DNA from: Campylobacter lanienae NCTC 13004
Lineage (GTDB): Bacteria; Campylobacterota; Campylobacteria; Campylobacterales; Campylobacteraceae
Reading direction: 5' to 3'
DNA: 64,000 bases
NCBI RefSeq assembly: GCF_002139935.1
Contig: NZ_CP015578.1
Coordinates: 1,364,001-1,428,000 of the forward strand
Shown here: positions 27,856 to 36,340 of the stretch, piece by piece
Position numbering within the stretch: the stretch's first letter is position 1
How the letters are laid out: every line of letters starts with the position of its first letter
The notes under the pieces: model-generated
Told to the model about the DNA's origin: nothing
The model's database searches: none
Seen by the model: only the letters and a program-made list of their open reading frames with translations
Program-made: the position numbers and the translations under genes

Positions 27856-29196
27856 ATGAAGCTATTTGGTACTGATGGAGTAAGAGGCCTAGCTGGTCAA
27901 AAGCTAGACGCCATGACCGCTATGCGCCTAGCGATGGCAGCTGGGATATACTTTAGAGCGCACTCTAAAACAAACAAAATTTTAGTTGGCAAAGATACTA
28001 GAAAAAGTGGCTATATGATCGAAACCGCCATAGTCGCCGGCCTTACAGCCGTTGGCTATGATGTAGTCCAAATAGGCCCAATGCCAACCCCCGCAATCGC
28101 ATTTTTAACCGAAGATATGCGTTGTGACGCTGGTATAATGATAAGTGCTAGCCATAATCCATTTTATGATAATGGAATTAAATTTTTTGATGCTAGTGGA
28201 AATAAACTAGATGAAAAGGATGAAAAAGATATCGAAGAGATATATTTTGATTCAAATTTGATAGAACACAATCAAAAAACAGGCCTAGATATCGGTAGCG
28301 CCAAAAGAATCGATGATGTCATAGGTCGCTATATCGTCCATATCAAAAATTCATTCCCAAAAGAGCTTACTTTAAAAGGCCTAAGAGTTGTCTTAGATGT
28401 AGCCAATGGCGCTGCCTATAAAGTCGCACCTACGGTATTTAGCGAGTTAGGCGCCGAGATAATAGTCCTAAATGACAATCCAAACGGCTCTAATATCAAT
28501 GAAAATTGCGGAGCCTTACACCCCGAAAAATTAGCAATGGAAGTCAAAAAATTAAGAGCCGATATCGGATTTGCCTTTGATGGCGATGCTGATAGACTTG
28601 TGGTTGTAGATGATAAGGCAAATGTCGTCGATGGCGATGCTTTGCTAGGAATTTTAGCTACTTATTTAGATGAAAACAATATGCTATCTAAAAAAGAGAT
28701 TGTCTCAACCATCATGAGCAACGCCGCCTTAGATGACTATCTAAGCAGACGCAAAATCACCCTTAAACGCTCAAATGTCGGCGATAAATATGTCTTAAAA
28801 TTGATGAAAGAAAATGGGATAAATTTCGGCGGCGAACAGAGTGGCCACATTATATTTAGCGATTTTTCAAAGACTGGCGATGGCCTTGTATCAGCACTTC
28901 AAGTTAGTGCTTGTATCTTAAAAAGCGGTAAAAAAGCTAGTGAAATATTTGGCAAGGTCAAACCATATCCCCAAAAATTGCTAAATTTAAAAATCTCACA
29001 TAAACGCCCATTAGATGAGATAAAAGGTATAAAAGATCTAGAAAATGAGCTTGATAAGCTTCATATTCGCTCACTCTTTCGCTACTCTGGGACAGAGAAT
29101 TTGATTAGACTGCTTCTTGAAGGCAAAGATGAATACCTAGTCAATAAAAAGATGGAAGAGGTAGAAAAATTCTTTATAAAAGCTTTAAATGAGTAG
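27856..29196 (+). CDS. glmM: Phosphoglucosamine mutase
   Basis: 446 residues. The phosphoserine loop is [19 protein letters not shown], the metal loop is [12 protein letters not shown], the sugar loop is GGEQSGHI and the phosphate-binding loop is [12 protein letters not shown]. It makes glucosamine-1-phosphate for UDP-GlcNAc, feeding peptidoglycan, LOS and glycan synthesis. The lspA start overlaps its 3' end by eight bases. Confidence 0.97.
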   Translation: MKLFGTDGVRGLAGQKLDAMTAMRLAMAAGIYFRAHSKTNKILVGKDTRKSGYMIETAIVAGLTAVGYDVVQIGPMPTPAIAFLTEDMRCDAGIMISASHNPFYDNGIKFFDASGNKLDEKDEKDIEEIYFDSNLIEHNQKTGLDIGSAKRIDDVIGRYIVHIKNSFPKELTLKGLRVVLDVANGAAYKVAPTVFSELGAEIIVLNDNPNGSNINENCGALHPEKLAMEVKKLRADIGFAFDGDADRLVVVDDKANVVDGDALLGILATYLDENNMLSKKEIVSTIMSNAALDDYLSRRKITLKRSNVGDKYVLKLMKENGINFGGEQSGHIIFSDFSKTGDGLVSALQVSACILKSGKKASEIFGKVKPYPQKLLNLKISHKRPLDEIKGIKDLENELDKLHIRSLFRYSGTENLIRLLLEGKDEYLVNKKMEEVEKFFIKALNE

Positions 29197-29635
29197 GGTA
29201 ATTTTACGATTTTTAGGCTATTTTGCCTTCGTTTTTGCCATTGATCAGCTTATAAAATGGCTATTTTTACATGGATTTAGATACCATAGTAGCGTTATTG
29301 ATTTGGTACTTGTCTATAATAAAGGTGTGGCCTTTTCTATGTTCTCTTTTTTGGGGGCGAATTTAAAGTATATCCAACTAGCCTTAATCGCCCTTTTATT
29401 AGGATATCTACTAGGCCAAAAAGAGCTTTTGAGATCACACACTGCTGGCATCGCTCTCATTTTAGGTGGTGGATGCTCTAATATTTTTGATAGATTTATC
29501 CATCCTGGAGTTGTGGATTATATATTTTGGCATAAGTGGTTTGAATTTGCTGTCTTCAACTTCGCTGATATTATGATAAATTTAGGCGTAGCAATCATCC
29601 TAATCCAAACTATAATATTAAAGAAAAAGGCTTAA
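29189..29635 (+). CDS. lspA: Lipoprotein signal peptidase
   Basis: 148 residues with four membrane helices. The two catalytic Asp regions are [19 protein letters not shown] and [14 protein letters not shown]; the conserved [11 protein letters not shown] is also present. It removes signal peptides from prolipoproteins. It overlaps glmM upstream and abuts the TM2 gene, whose ATG follows the stop directly. Confidence 0.95.
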   Translation: MSRVILRFLGYFAFVFAIDQLIKWLFLHGFRYHSSVIDLVLVYNKGVAFSMFSFLGANLKYIQLALIALLLGYLLGQKELLRSHTAGIALILGGGCSNIFDRFIHPGVVDYIFWHKWFEFAVFNFADIMINLGVAIILIQTIILKKKA

Positions 29636-30004
29636 ATGGGTCGCAATGTCTATATAGCATATTTGCTCTGGTTTTTCCTATCTGCTTTTAGCGGACATAG
29701 AATTTATTGTGGTAAGCTTTTTAGCGGATTTTTACAACTTGGGTTATTTTGGCTTGGTAGCGCTACGGCGGTATTTTTAATCGGATATATATTTTTGGCT
29801 ATTTGGCTTGTGTGGTGGCTCATTGATGCCTTTTTGATCCATCGCTGGATAGCTAGAATCAATGATATAGAATCCCTAGAGCGTGGCATTGGCTATGGCA
29901 AAAAACTAGAAAATATAGAAAAATTATATCAATTATACAAAAGTGGCGCCATAAGCTACGAAGAGTATCAAAACAGAAAAGATATGATTTTAAAAAATAT
30001 TTAA
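29636..30004 (+). CDS. TM2-domain protein with short C-terminal SHOCT-like helix pair
   Basis: 122 residues. The TM2 domain shows the start of helix 1 with FLSAFSGHRIYCGKLFSGF and a second helix ending VWWLIDAFLIHRW; the C-terminal LYQLYKSGAISYEEYQNRKDMIL is a SHOCT-like helical hairpin. Function of TM2 proteins in bacteria is unknown. It begins immediately after the lspA stop, so it belongs to the glmM-lspA transcript. Confidence 0.85.
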   Translation: MGRNVYIAYLLWFFLSAFSGHRIYCGKLFSGFLQLGLFWLGSATAVFLIGYIFLAIWLVWWLIDAFLIHRWIARINDIESLERGIGYGKKLENIEKLYQLYKSGAISYEEYQNRKDMILKNI

Positions 30005-30055
30005 ATTTATTTATAAATCATATGCTAGACTTCCAAAAATTTTTAAGGAGAAAAT

Positions 30056-30502
30056 ATGGAATTCCAAACCTACTTATGGATCAAATGGCTACACTACGCC
30101 GCCTTTATATCGTGGATGGCTATGCTTTTTTACCTGCCAAGACTATTTGTCTATCACGCCGAGCATATCGCCGATAAAGGCTTTTGCGATGTGGTAAAAA
30201 TCCAAGAATCAAAGCTATTTCATGGTATCGGCTGGATAGCGATGATACTCACCATCTCTTCTGGACTATTTATCTTACTTAGCGCCAAACCCGAATTAAT
30301 CAAGCAAGGCTATTTCCATATAAAACTGCTTTGCGCTGTGCTTTTGGTGCTATATCATTTTAGCCTTGGCTATTTTTTAAAGCAATTTAAAGAAAATCGC
30401 TGTCAAAAAAGCGGAAAATTCTTTAGATTTTATAATGAAATTCCAACAATCATAATGTTTGTTATACTTTATGCGATGGTAGTCAAAGCAAATTTAGTAT
30501 AA
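30056..30502 (+). CDS. hemJ: Protoporphyrinogen oxidase HemJ
   Basis: 148 residues, four membrane helices. IKWLHYAAFISWMAMLFYLPRLFVYHAE holds the conserved His and Arg of the UPF0093/HemJ family, and HIKLLCAVLLVLYHF the second His. It oxidises protoporphyrinogen IX in haem synthesis. AAGGAG lies six bases before the ATG. It is the last gene before the tRNA pair, in the order glmM-lspA-(TM2)-hemJ. Confidence 0.9.
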   Translation: MEFQTYLWIKWLHYAAFISWMAMLFYLPRLFVYHAEHIADKGFCDVVKIQESKLFHGIGWIAMILTISSGLFILLSAKPELIKQGYFHIKLLCAVLLVLYHFSLGYFLKQFKENRCQKSGKFFRFYNEIPTIIMFVILYAMVVKANLV

Positions 30503-30506
30503 ATTT

Positions 30507-30550
30507 CAAATTCAAGCCTAAATTTTATACAAATTTAAGGCTTGAATTTG
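30507..30550 (+). terminator. Inverted repeat after hemJ, directly before the tRNA promoter
   Basis: CAAATTCAAGCCT (30507-30519) and AGGCTTGAATTTG (30538-30550) are exact reverse complements, a 13-bp stem with an 18-base AT loop. It starts five bases after the hemJ stop and ends one base before the TATAAT of the tRNA promoter. Probably a terminator lacking a T-run. Confidence 0.5.
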
Positions 30551-30556
30551 TATAAT
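30551..30556 (+). promoter_or_regulatory. -10 box of the tRNA-Val/tRNA-Met transcript
   Basis: TATAAT 20 nt before the first tRNA base, placed as expected for a tRNA promoter. Confidence 0.6.
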
Positions 30557-30575
30557 CACAATCTTTTTAACCAAA

Positions 30576-30651
30576 GGTTCTATAGCTCAGTTGGTAGAGC
30601 ATCACCTTGACATGGTGGGGGTCACAGGTTCAAGTCCTGTTAGAGCCACCA
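30576..30651 (+). tRNA. tRNA-Val (GAC)
   Basis: 76 bases with encoded CCA. The acceptor GGTTCTA pairs with TAGAGCC, the D arm is GCTC...GAGC, the anticodon loop is TTGACAT with anticodon GAC, and the T arm has GGTTCAAGT. All stems are intact. Confidence 0.95.
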
Positions 30652-30662
30652 TAATCCTTTGT

Positions 30663-30739
30663 GCCTCGGTAGCTCAGCTGGTTAGAGCGCTGGTCTCATA
30701 AGCCGGAGGTCGGGAGTTCAAGTCTCCCCCTAGGCACCA
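30663..30739 (+). tRNA. tRNA-Met (CAT), probably elongator
   Basis: 77 bases with encoded CCA. The anticodon loop CTCATAA gives CAT; the D arm GCTC...GAGC and T arm GGGAG/CTCCC are normal. The acceptor GCCTCGG against CCTAGGC has one mismatch at pair 5-68 (C opposite T). A CAT anticodon could also be tRNA-Ile2 (lysidine-modified); the acceptor and anticodon-stem sequences do not settle it, so elongator Met is the likeliest call. It is the last core gene before the accessory region. Confidence 0.85.
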
Positions 30740-31104
30740 ATCCCCCATTTCAATACTTTTCTTAAACTTTCACAAATCACCAAAAAAGCCATAAAAATCG
30801 GTTTTTAGAATTAATTTAAGCTTTCATCTGATACCATTTCATTTCAGTTATTTTCACCCCAAAGGATACCCACGCAAACCTTAAAAAAACTCATCAAACA
30901 ACGATATAACCGCTATTTAATCAAAATCATAAATTTAATTTTAATTTCTTGATGCGTATTTGCTCGTTTTGGCGATAGTAGCAAAATTACGCTATAATTT
31001 AGATGATTTACGGAAAGCGACATCTATGATTTTATCACTATTTAAGCATTTTTTAGTATAATGCTACCTTGATTTCGGGGGGGATACTTTTCCCCCATTT
31101 TCTT
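30740..31104. other. Gene-free stretch after the tRNAs, with a promoter-like box and G7 tract
   Basis: 365 bases without a credible ORF. There is a TATAAT at 31057-31062 and, 15 bases on, a G7 tract at 31077-31083 that can pair with CCCCC at 31092-31096 around ATACTTTT, followed by a T-rich run on the plus strand. No tRNA, CRISPR or integrase attachment repeat is visible. Confidence 0.4.
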
Positions 31105-31725
31105 TTAGCTCAACTCCTTATCAAAACTTTGTAAAATATCATCTAAATATTGAATAATCATATTTGGCTTAATATTAAAATAATAAAATTTCTCTTTGCT
31201 AAAATCCACCCTAACAGACAATCTAGGAACCCCCAACGCCCTTAATTTCAATAAATTTTCAAAATGAAAAGCTCTATTTCTAATACTTTTTGTAAGTAGC
31301 AATATACCATAAGCCTTTTGGTAGTTGCTAAGCGGTATTTTATTTAACCTTTCTTTATTTTTCTCATAATATTTTTTAAAAGAAAACCCATCTAAAAACT
31401 CTTTATCAAACGCACAACTATGGATTTTATAATGCTCCACCACCCTTATCCAAAATCCAAAACTCTGCCTAGAAACCAAAATATCATGCTCTTTTATCCT
31501 ACCTTTATCATCATCTAGCCCTATACTATCTGTCAAATCAAAGATCCAATGTCGATTTTTTTCGCACATTTTTCTATCAATTCTATTTCTAATGATGATT
31601 TCTATTTTAGCTAGCTTCGGCGCTATTCTGCCTAGCATTTCGAAGTTTGCTTCATGCTCATCAATGCTACTATAGCTATCTATTCGTGGGCTTGAATACA
31701 GCTCTATATATTTTTCTCTATCCAT
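31105..31725 (-). CDS. Abi-like (Abi_2 type) HEPN-domain protein
   Basis: 206 residues. The N-terminal LAKIEIIIRNRIDRKM and C-terminal LTKSIRNRAFHFENL match the Abi_2/AbiD group of abortive-infection proteins. R149-x4-H154 (RNRAFH) is the HEPN RxxxxH motif typical of RNase toxins. Family knowledge suggests RNA cleavage on phage attack. It is isolated on the minus strand just after the tRNA genes, with low GC and no partner antitoxin visible. What triggers it is unknown. Confidence 0.7.
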   Translation of the reverse strand: MDREKYIELYSSPRIDSYSSIDEHEANFEMLGRIAPKLAKIEIIIRNRIDRKMCEKNRHWIFDLTDSIGLDDDKGRIKEHDILVSRQSFGFWIRVVEHYKIHSCAFDKEFLDGFSFKKYYEKNKERLNKIPLSNYQKAYGILLLTKSIRNRAFHFENLLKLRALGVPRLSVRVDFSKEKFYYFNIKPNMIIQYLDDILQSFDKELS

Positions 31726-31913
31726 TTTATCACTTTTTTTGATTTTTACAATTCTATACTTTTAAATCTTTAAAATCAATACCAAATTTTAACAGCATTA
31801 AACACCCATAAATCAAATAAAAGATTTTAAATTCAAATAGAAAAAATTGTCTTTTAATCCTTATTAAAAAATAATTTTTTTTATATTTAATTTAAAAATA
31901 AGTAAATTTTTTA

Positions 31914-31919
31914 TATAAT
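31914..31919 (+). promoter_or_regulatory. -10 box upstream of the leader ORF and autotransporter
   Basis: TATAAT after a long A/T-rich tract, 32 nt before the leader ORF ATG at 31952. Confidence 0.55.
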
Positions 31920-31951
31920 TCCGCCCAAATTTTACTAAATAAGGAGAAAAA

Positions 31952-32014
31952 ATGAAAGGCGCTATAGCTACTATAGTAGCAAATTCTGCTACTACCCCCC
32001 CCTATTTTTTCTAA
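31952..32014 (+). CDS. 20-residue leader ORF containing a C8 tract
   Basis: ATG at 31952 with AAGGAG five bases upstream opens MKGAIATIVANSATTPPYFF, then TAA at 32012-32014. The C8 tract (31995-32002) encodes the Thr-Pro-Pro part. The stop lies one base before the Shine-Dalgarno AAGGAG of the autotransporter. With C9 the stop would move to 32023-32025, one base before the autotransporter ATG, and with C7 or C10 a TGA would overlap that ATG. This looks like a slippable translational leader; peptide function is not needed for the idea. Confidence 0.5.
   Translation: MKGAIATIVANSATTPPYFF
31995..32002 (+). repeat. C8 homopolymer in autotransporter leader
   Basis: Eight cytosines followed by TATTTTTT. 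The same 16-base block recurs at 35454-35469, after the autotransporter gene. Tracts of this length are slippage-prone in Campylobacter. Confidence 0.8.
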
Positions 32015-32026
32015 AAGGAGTGTAAA

Positions 32027-35000
32027 ATGAATAACTCCAAAATCCTACTCTCATCAATTACAATTAGTATCTTATGCTCTGTCAATTTATCAGCTGCTTG
32101 TAGCCCTGGTACAGAAAATGGCAACACATGTACCGTAAGCGGCCAAACAATAAATGGCAGTTTCAATCCTTACTTTAGCCGTGATGATAATATAATTGGC
32201 AAGAATGTAATTATAGATGGTGGAACTACCGTTACTTATCAATATGGTAAATCCATTACTGGGGGCAATGTAAGAAATAAAAAAGCTGATAACAATACAT
32301 TAACAATAACTGGTAGATCAAATGTTCATCAATTTGATATAGCCGCCGCAAAAGTTAATAATCCTACTGGTGATGGCACTAGCAGTGCAAGTGGTAATAA
32401 CCTAATTATATCCGGAGAAGGAACAATAGTAAAAAAAAGTAATGTCTTGGCTGCTGGTTGGGTTCCTGGAAAAGGCACAGCAAATGACAATAATGTAATA
32501 ATCAATAGCGGAGCCACAGTAGAAGGTAGCGTTTTTAGCGGAGATGCGGAACAAGGTGAATCATCAAGAAATAATATAATAATAGACTCAGCTACCGTAA
32601 TTGGTAAAGTTACAGCTGGAAATGTAGATAGTGGTGGTATCGCAGCTAGTGAAAATAGTGTAACAATCAGTGGCAATGCCGTTGTTAAGGGCGATATCAC
32701 TGGTGGCGGAAGCAATGCGAGAGAAGCAAATAGTAACGAAGTAACTATAAATGACACAGCTCAAATAATAGGAAATATAACAGGTGGTAGTAGCATAGCA
32801 CAAGATGGCACAGCAAATTTCAATAAAATAACTATAGGCCAAAATGCCAATATATCACAAGTTACACAAATTACTGGTGCTACAAGCACTCAAGGCACCG
32901 CAAATAATAACGAATTAAATATCGCTGGTAGTGTAAGTGCTAATACTAGTATAACTGGTGGTGTAGGTAGCACTGATGCTAGTAATAATAATATATTAAT
33001 CAGTGGAGATAGCGCTGGAGCAGTAATCGGCGGCCAAAGTGCCCAAGGCAGCGCAAATAACAACGATATAACCATCGGTGGAAATGCCACTGGCAATATA
33101 ACTGGTGGTGATGGCAAAGATGGCGCTAGTGATAATAATATATTAATCAGTGGAAATAGCACCGGAGCAATAATCGGTGGCCAAAGCGATGCCGGTGCCG
33201 CAAATAAAAACGATATAATCATCGGTGGTAGCGTAGGTGGTGATGTAATCGGTGGTATAGGTAACACTGATGCTGGTGATAATAATATAACCATAGCTGG
33301 AAGCGTAACAGGCAATGTAACTGGTGGCCAAAGTGCCCAAGGCACCGCAAATAAAAACGATATAACCATCGGCGGAAGTGTAAGCGGTAATGTAACTGGT
33401 GGTGAAGGCCAAACCGGCGCTGAAAACAACAATATAAGCGTAGCTGGTAGCGTAGGCGGTAATGTAACTGGCGGTAAAAGTGATACTACTGTAGCTAGTG
33501 GCAATGATATAGTTATCGGTGGTAGCGTAGGTGGCAATGTAATCGGTGGTGATGGTAAAACCGGCGCTGAAAACAACAACATAAGTGTAGCTGGTAGTGT
33601 AGGTGGTGATGTAATCGGTGGTAAAACAGATAGTGGTTCAGCTGGTAATAACATTATAAATATAGATGGTAATACCCAAGGAAATATCATCGGCGGTCAA
33701 ACTAAAGATCCTAATGGCCAAACTAGTGGCAACCAAATAACTGCTAATGGCAATGTAGATGGTAATATCTATGGTGGTTATAATGAAGCAACACAAAAGG
33801 TTCAAGGTAGCAACAACACAATAACCCTATCAGGCGACCTTACTAAAGTAACTGGTAATATCCAAGTAGGTGATACCACTAGCAATGGTGGTAGTGGAAA
33901 TACCCTAAATATAAATACTAAAAACCCTGTAACCTTAGGAGGTAAAACCAATGGTGCTCAAAACATCAATATAGCAGTAGGCAATCTAGGTGCTGGTGAT
34001 GCGGCTGTAACTATCGGCCCAAACGGCTCAATAGATGTAGGTGGCACTACTATTAGCGCTGAACTAAAAGTAAAAGATAACTTCAATCATGGTGATACGC
34101 TAAAGCTATTTCAAACACAGGGCAATGCTAAAATCGAAGGCGAAGCAAATAGTGTAGATGTAACTGCCGTAAAAGGTGGTGCAGTAACCTATAAAGTAGA
34201 GATAGATAAAAGCGACCTTACCAAACCTGCTGAAGCAAAAATAACAGGCATAACACCTGAGACAAAAACTATAAGTGAAGGTCTAGTAGCTGGTGCGGCT
34301 ACTATATCTATAGCTTCTGAAAATACCGCTGGTAAAGGTATAGAGTCTGCTGCTGCTTCTACTTATGTAAATATGGCTACTGCTGGTGCTGGAACTGCTG
34401 TGGTAGCTCCATTTGGCTCTTCAATGGGTGGATCAAGCAAGATAAAAACTGGCTCTTATGTCAGATCAACTGGTATTAGCCTAATAGTTGGTGCGGCTGC
34501 TGGTAAATATACCGATGATGGCAAACTAACTATAGGGCCTTTTATCGAAATGGGTAAAAACTGGTATAGCACCTATAATGACTTTGGTAATGGCGAGATA
34601 AGAGGTGATGGTGATAGTAGATATATCGGTGCTGGTTTGCTAGCTAGATATGACTTTGGTAGCATTCTAAGCTCTAGGCCATATGTAGAAGCCTCTTTTA
34701 GATATGGTAGAAACTACAATAGATATGAGAATATCTATATGAATGATGGCTTTGGAAATCATGCTAAATATCATATGAATACAAACTACATTGGCTATCA
34801 TCTAGGTGCTGGATATGAGTTTAGAAAAGATGATAAAGCTATTGAGTTATATGCTAAATATCTATATACTCGCTTAGCTGGTGATGAGATAGAGATTATG
34901 CATATACCATATGTATTTGAAGCTGTCGAATCTCATAGGCTACTAACTGGTAGTAGATATAAGCTAGATTTAGACCCTAAAGATAACTTCAAAATCACAC

Positions 35001-35224
35001 CTTATGCTGGGGTGGCTCTGGATTATGAGTTTGAAGGTAGTGGAGATGTGTATGCGGCTGGATTTGCTGTGGATTCACCTACGCTAAGAGGCGCATCTAC
35101 TATGCTAGAAGCTGGTGTAACTATCGATAACAATAAAGGCTTTAGCGTAGATCTAGGTGCCTTTGGACATATGGGAAAACGCCAAGGTATCAATGGTATA
35201 GCAAATGTTAAATTTGAGTTCTAA
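32027..35224 (+). CDS. Large autotransporter with Gly/Asn-rich ~25-residue repeats
   Basis: 1065 residues with a signal peptide (SITISILCSVNLSAA). The passenger (about residues 30-620) is built from imperfect units such as NNISVAGSVGGNVTGG, each about 25 residues, predicting a long beta-helix. The last ~280 residues form an autotransporter beta barrel ending in NVKFEF with the terminal Phe. AAGGAG is seven bases before the ATG. It is expected to be displayed on the surface, perhaps as an adhesin. Near-identical 75-bp DNA units let the repeat number vary. Expression may be tuned by the C8 leader. Confidence 0.9.
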   Translation: MNNSKILLSSITISILCSVNLSAACSPGTENGNTCTVSGQTINGSFNPYFSRDDNIIGKNVIIDGGTTVTYQYGKSITGGNVRNKKADNNTLTITGRSNVHQFDIAAAKVNNPTGDGTSSASGNNLIISGEGTIVKKSNVLAAGWVPGKGTANDNNVIINSGATVEGSVFSGDAEQGESSRNNIIIDSATVIGKVTAGNVDSGGIAASENSVTISGNAVVKGDITGGGSNAREANSNEVTINDTAQIIGNITGGSSIAQDGTANFNKITIGQNANISQVTQITGATSTQGTANNNELNIAGSVSANTSITGGVGSTDASNNNILISGDSAGAVIGGQSAQGSANNNDITIGGNATGNITGGDGKDGASDNNILISGNSTGAIIGGQSDAGAANKNDIIIGGSVGGDVIGGIGNTDAGDNNITIAGSVTGNVTGGQSAQGTANKNDITIGGSVSGNVTGGEGQTGAENNNISVAGSVGGNVTGGKSDTTVASGNDIVIGGSVGGNVIGGDGKTGAENNNISVAGSVGGDVIGGKTDSGSAGNNIINIDGNTQGNIIGGQTKDPNGQTSGNQITANGNVDGNIYGGYNEATQKVQGSNNTITLSGDLTKVTGNIQVGDTTSNGGSGNTLNINTKNPVTLGGKTNGAQNINIAVGNLGAGDAAVTIGPNGSIDVGGTTISAELKVKDNFNHGDTLKLFQTQGNAKIEGEANSVDVTAVKGGAVTYKVEIDKSDLTKPAEAKITGITPETKTISEGLVAGAATISIASENTAGKGIESAAASTYVNMATAGAGTAVVAPFGSSMGGSSKIKTGSYVRSTGISLIVGAAAGKYTDDGKLTIGPFIEMGKNWYSTYNDFGNGEIRGDGDSRYIGAGLLARYDFGSILSSRPYVEASFRYGRNYNRYENIYMNDGFGNHAKYHMNTNYIGYHLGAGYEFRKDDKAIELYAKYLYTRLAGDEIEIMHIPYVFEAVESHRLLTGSRYKLDLDPKDNFKITPYAGVALDYEFEGSGDVYAAGFAVDSPTLRGASTMLEAGVTIDNNKGFSVDLGAFGHMGKRQGINGIANVKFEF
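33001..33700 (+). repeat. Internal ~75-bp repeats in the autotransporter passenger
   Basis: The segments starting near 33422 and 33572 are almost identical over 50 bases and 150 bp (two units) apart. Other units at this spacing are more diverged. They encode GSVGGNVTGG-type turns. Confidence 0.65.
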
Positions 35225-35703
35225 TCTATAATTTGAATTCTAAAATATTTTAATCTTTAAAAGCCCTTTGGGTTTTTAAAGATTTTTTAAATTCTTTAAA
35301 TTATCTAGAATTCTGGATCTACTTAATCCGGAATTCTAAATTTATCCAACCGAATTTTAAATTTACCAAACCAAATTTATAAAACTTTCTAAATTTAAAA
35401 ACCCTTTGGGGGTTTAAAATCTTTGAGAGTTTTTAAAGATTTTTAAGCTTTAGCCCCCCCCTATTTTTTAACCCTTTTAAATTCTTTAATCCCTTTTAAA
35501 TCTCAAAGAATTGGAATTTTAGATATCTCAATCCAAAGATTACAAATTTATCCAATCGAAAATTTAAATTTCTCAAAACAAAATTTTTACATTTACCAAA
35601 CAAAACACCGCACAAAATTTCACAATCTTATATAAAACGACAAATTATGTCATCTGGCTTTGTTATACTTCTGTCCCATAAATCAACATACAAGGAGCAA
35701 ACA
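35225..35703. repeat. Gene-free 479-bp region with a degenerate duplication and a second C8 tract
   Basis: Two half-regions share, in order, a CCCTTTGGG hairpin (35263-35272; 35402-35410), GTTTTTAAAGATTTTT (from 35272; from 35429), AAATTCTTTAA (35289; 35479) and AAATTTATCCAAYCGAA (35338; 35544). The second copy carries an insertion with C8-TATTTTTT at 35454-35469, the same block as in the autotransporter leader. No ORF is supported here. Confidence 0.55.
35252..35288 (+). terminator. Rho-independent terminator after the autotransporter
   Basis: AATCTTTAAAA-GCCC (35252-35266) folds onto GGG-TTTTTAAAGATT (35270-35284) over a TTT loop and is followed by T-rich sequence; it begins 27 bases after the stop. 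Confidence 0.7.
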
Positions 35704-36132
35704 ATGAAAGCAAAATACGCAATAGCAGCGATCGCACTAGGTGCAGCGGGCTTCATGGCCAAAAAATGGCTAGATAAAGAGGTGGAAAAATCCAAAAAGA
35801 TATATGGCGATGATTACTCCATCAAAGATACCTTATTGGATAAATTAGAAAATGGTCTTTGGAAGTCTTATGATGCGCTTGAGAGAGCCGAAGAGACTAC
35901 ACTAACTGCTCTTGATAAACTACAAACCAAGATCACAGGCAAAGAAGTAGATCACCGCACGATTTTAGATCTCAATGAGGTATCGCCAGAGATGAGAGAG
36001 GCTTTGCTTAAGATTTTTGGTGCTATGTCTATGAATGCTGGATTTAATGAAGGTGCCAACAAGTCAGAGCCTTATGGCGCCGATCAAGCACAACCACTCA
36101 ATACCAATGCCTGCGAGACAAACCAATCATAG
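35704..36132 (+). CDS. Small protein with N-terminal hydrophobic segment, function unknown
   Basis: 142 residues from the ATG at 35704, chosen for AAGGAG six bases upstream; a longer in-frame start lacks this. Residues 5-20 (YAIAAIALGAAGFMA) are a membrane anchor or signal; the rest is charged and helical (WKSYDALERAEETTLTALDKLQ), with a polar tail. I do not recognise a domain. It is a single gene between the autotransporter and the Hsp70-like cluster, with no overlap to either. Confidence 0.75.
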   Translation: MKAKYAIAAIALGAAGFMAKKWLDKEVEKSKKIYGDDYSIKDTLLDKLENGLWKSYDALERAEETTLTALDKLQTKITGKEVDHRTILDLNEVSPEMREALLKIFGAMSMNAGFNEGANKSEPYGADQAQPLNTNACETNQS

Positions 36133-36197
36133 TCTTGCGCTACCAATACTGGTGAAAAAGAGCGATAAAAGCGCTCTTATCAGTAGGTTTTAAGACA

Positions 36198-36206
36198 GGG
36201 GGGGGG
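36198..36206 (+). repeat. G9 homopolymer abutting a TATAAT box
   Basis: Nine guanines lie directly against TATAAT (36207-36212). A change in G number would alter promoter spacing for the cluster starting at 36341. Confidence 0.8.
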
Positions 36207-36271
36207 TATAATTAAGATTTTGATGTCAAATCCGCCAAACTCTTATAAATTTGATTTATGAGAGTTTGGCG
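36207..36271 (+). promoter_or_regulatory. Candidate phase-variable promoter and large hairpin before the Hsp70-like cluster
   Basis: TATAAT at 36207-36212 follows the G9 tract. Downstream, CGCCAAACTCTTATAAA (36233-36249) pairs with TTTATGAGAGTTTGGCG (36255-36271) with one wobble and a five-base loop, a 17-bp stem. It may be an operator (for example of the WYL regulator at the cluster end), an attenuator, or a small RNA. No T-run follows, so it is not a classic terminator. Confidence 0.45.
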
Positions 36272-36340
36272 TGGCTAGGATTACGCCAGTGGGGTGGTAA
36301 AAATTTAAAATAATATTAATTATTTCATAAGAGAGTAGTG

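Noticed and set aside
31995-32027. Poly-C frameshift inside the autotransporter coding frame
   Set aside because: The autotransporter has its own AAGGAG, ATG and signal peptide after the tract, so the tract is in the leader.
32890-33690. Long antisense ORFs inside the autotransporter repeats
   Set aside because: Their Pro/Leu/Ser-rich product mirrors the Gly/Asn-repeat coding on the plus strand; no ribosome-binding site, and it is explained by the repeat composition.
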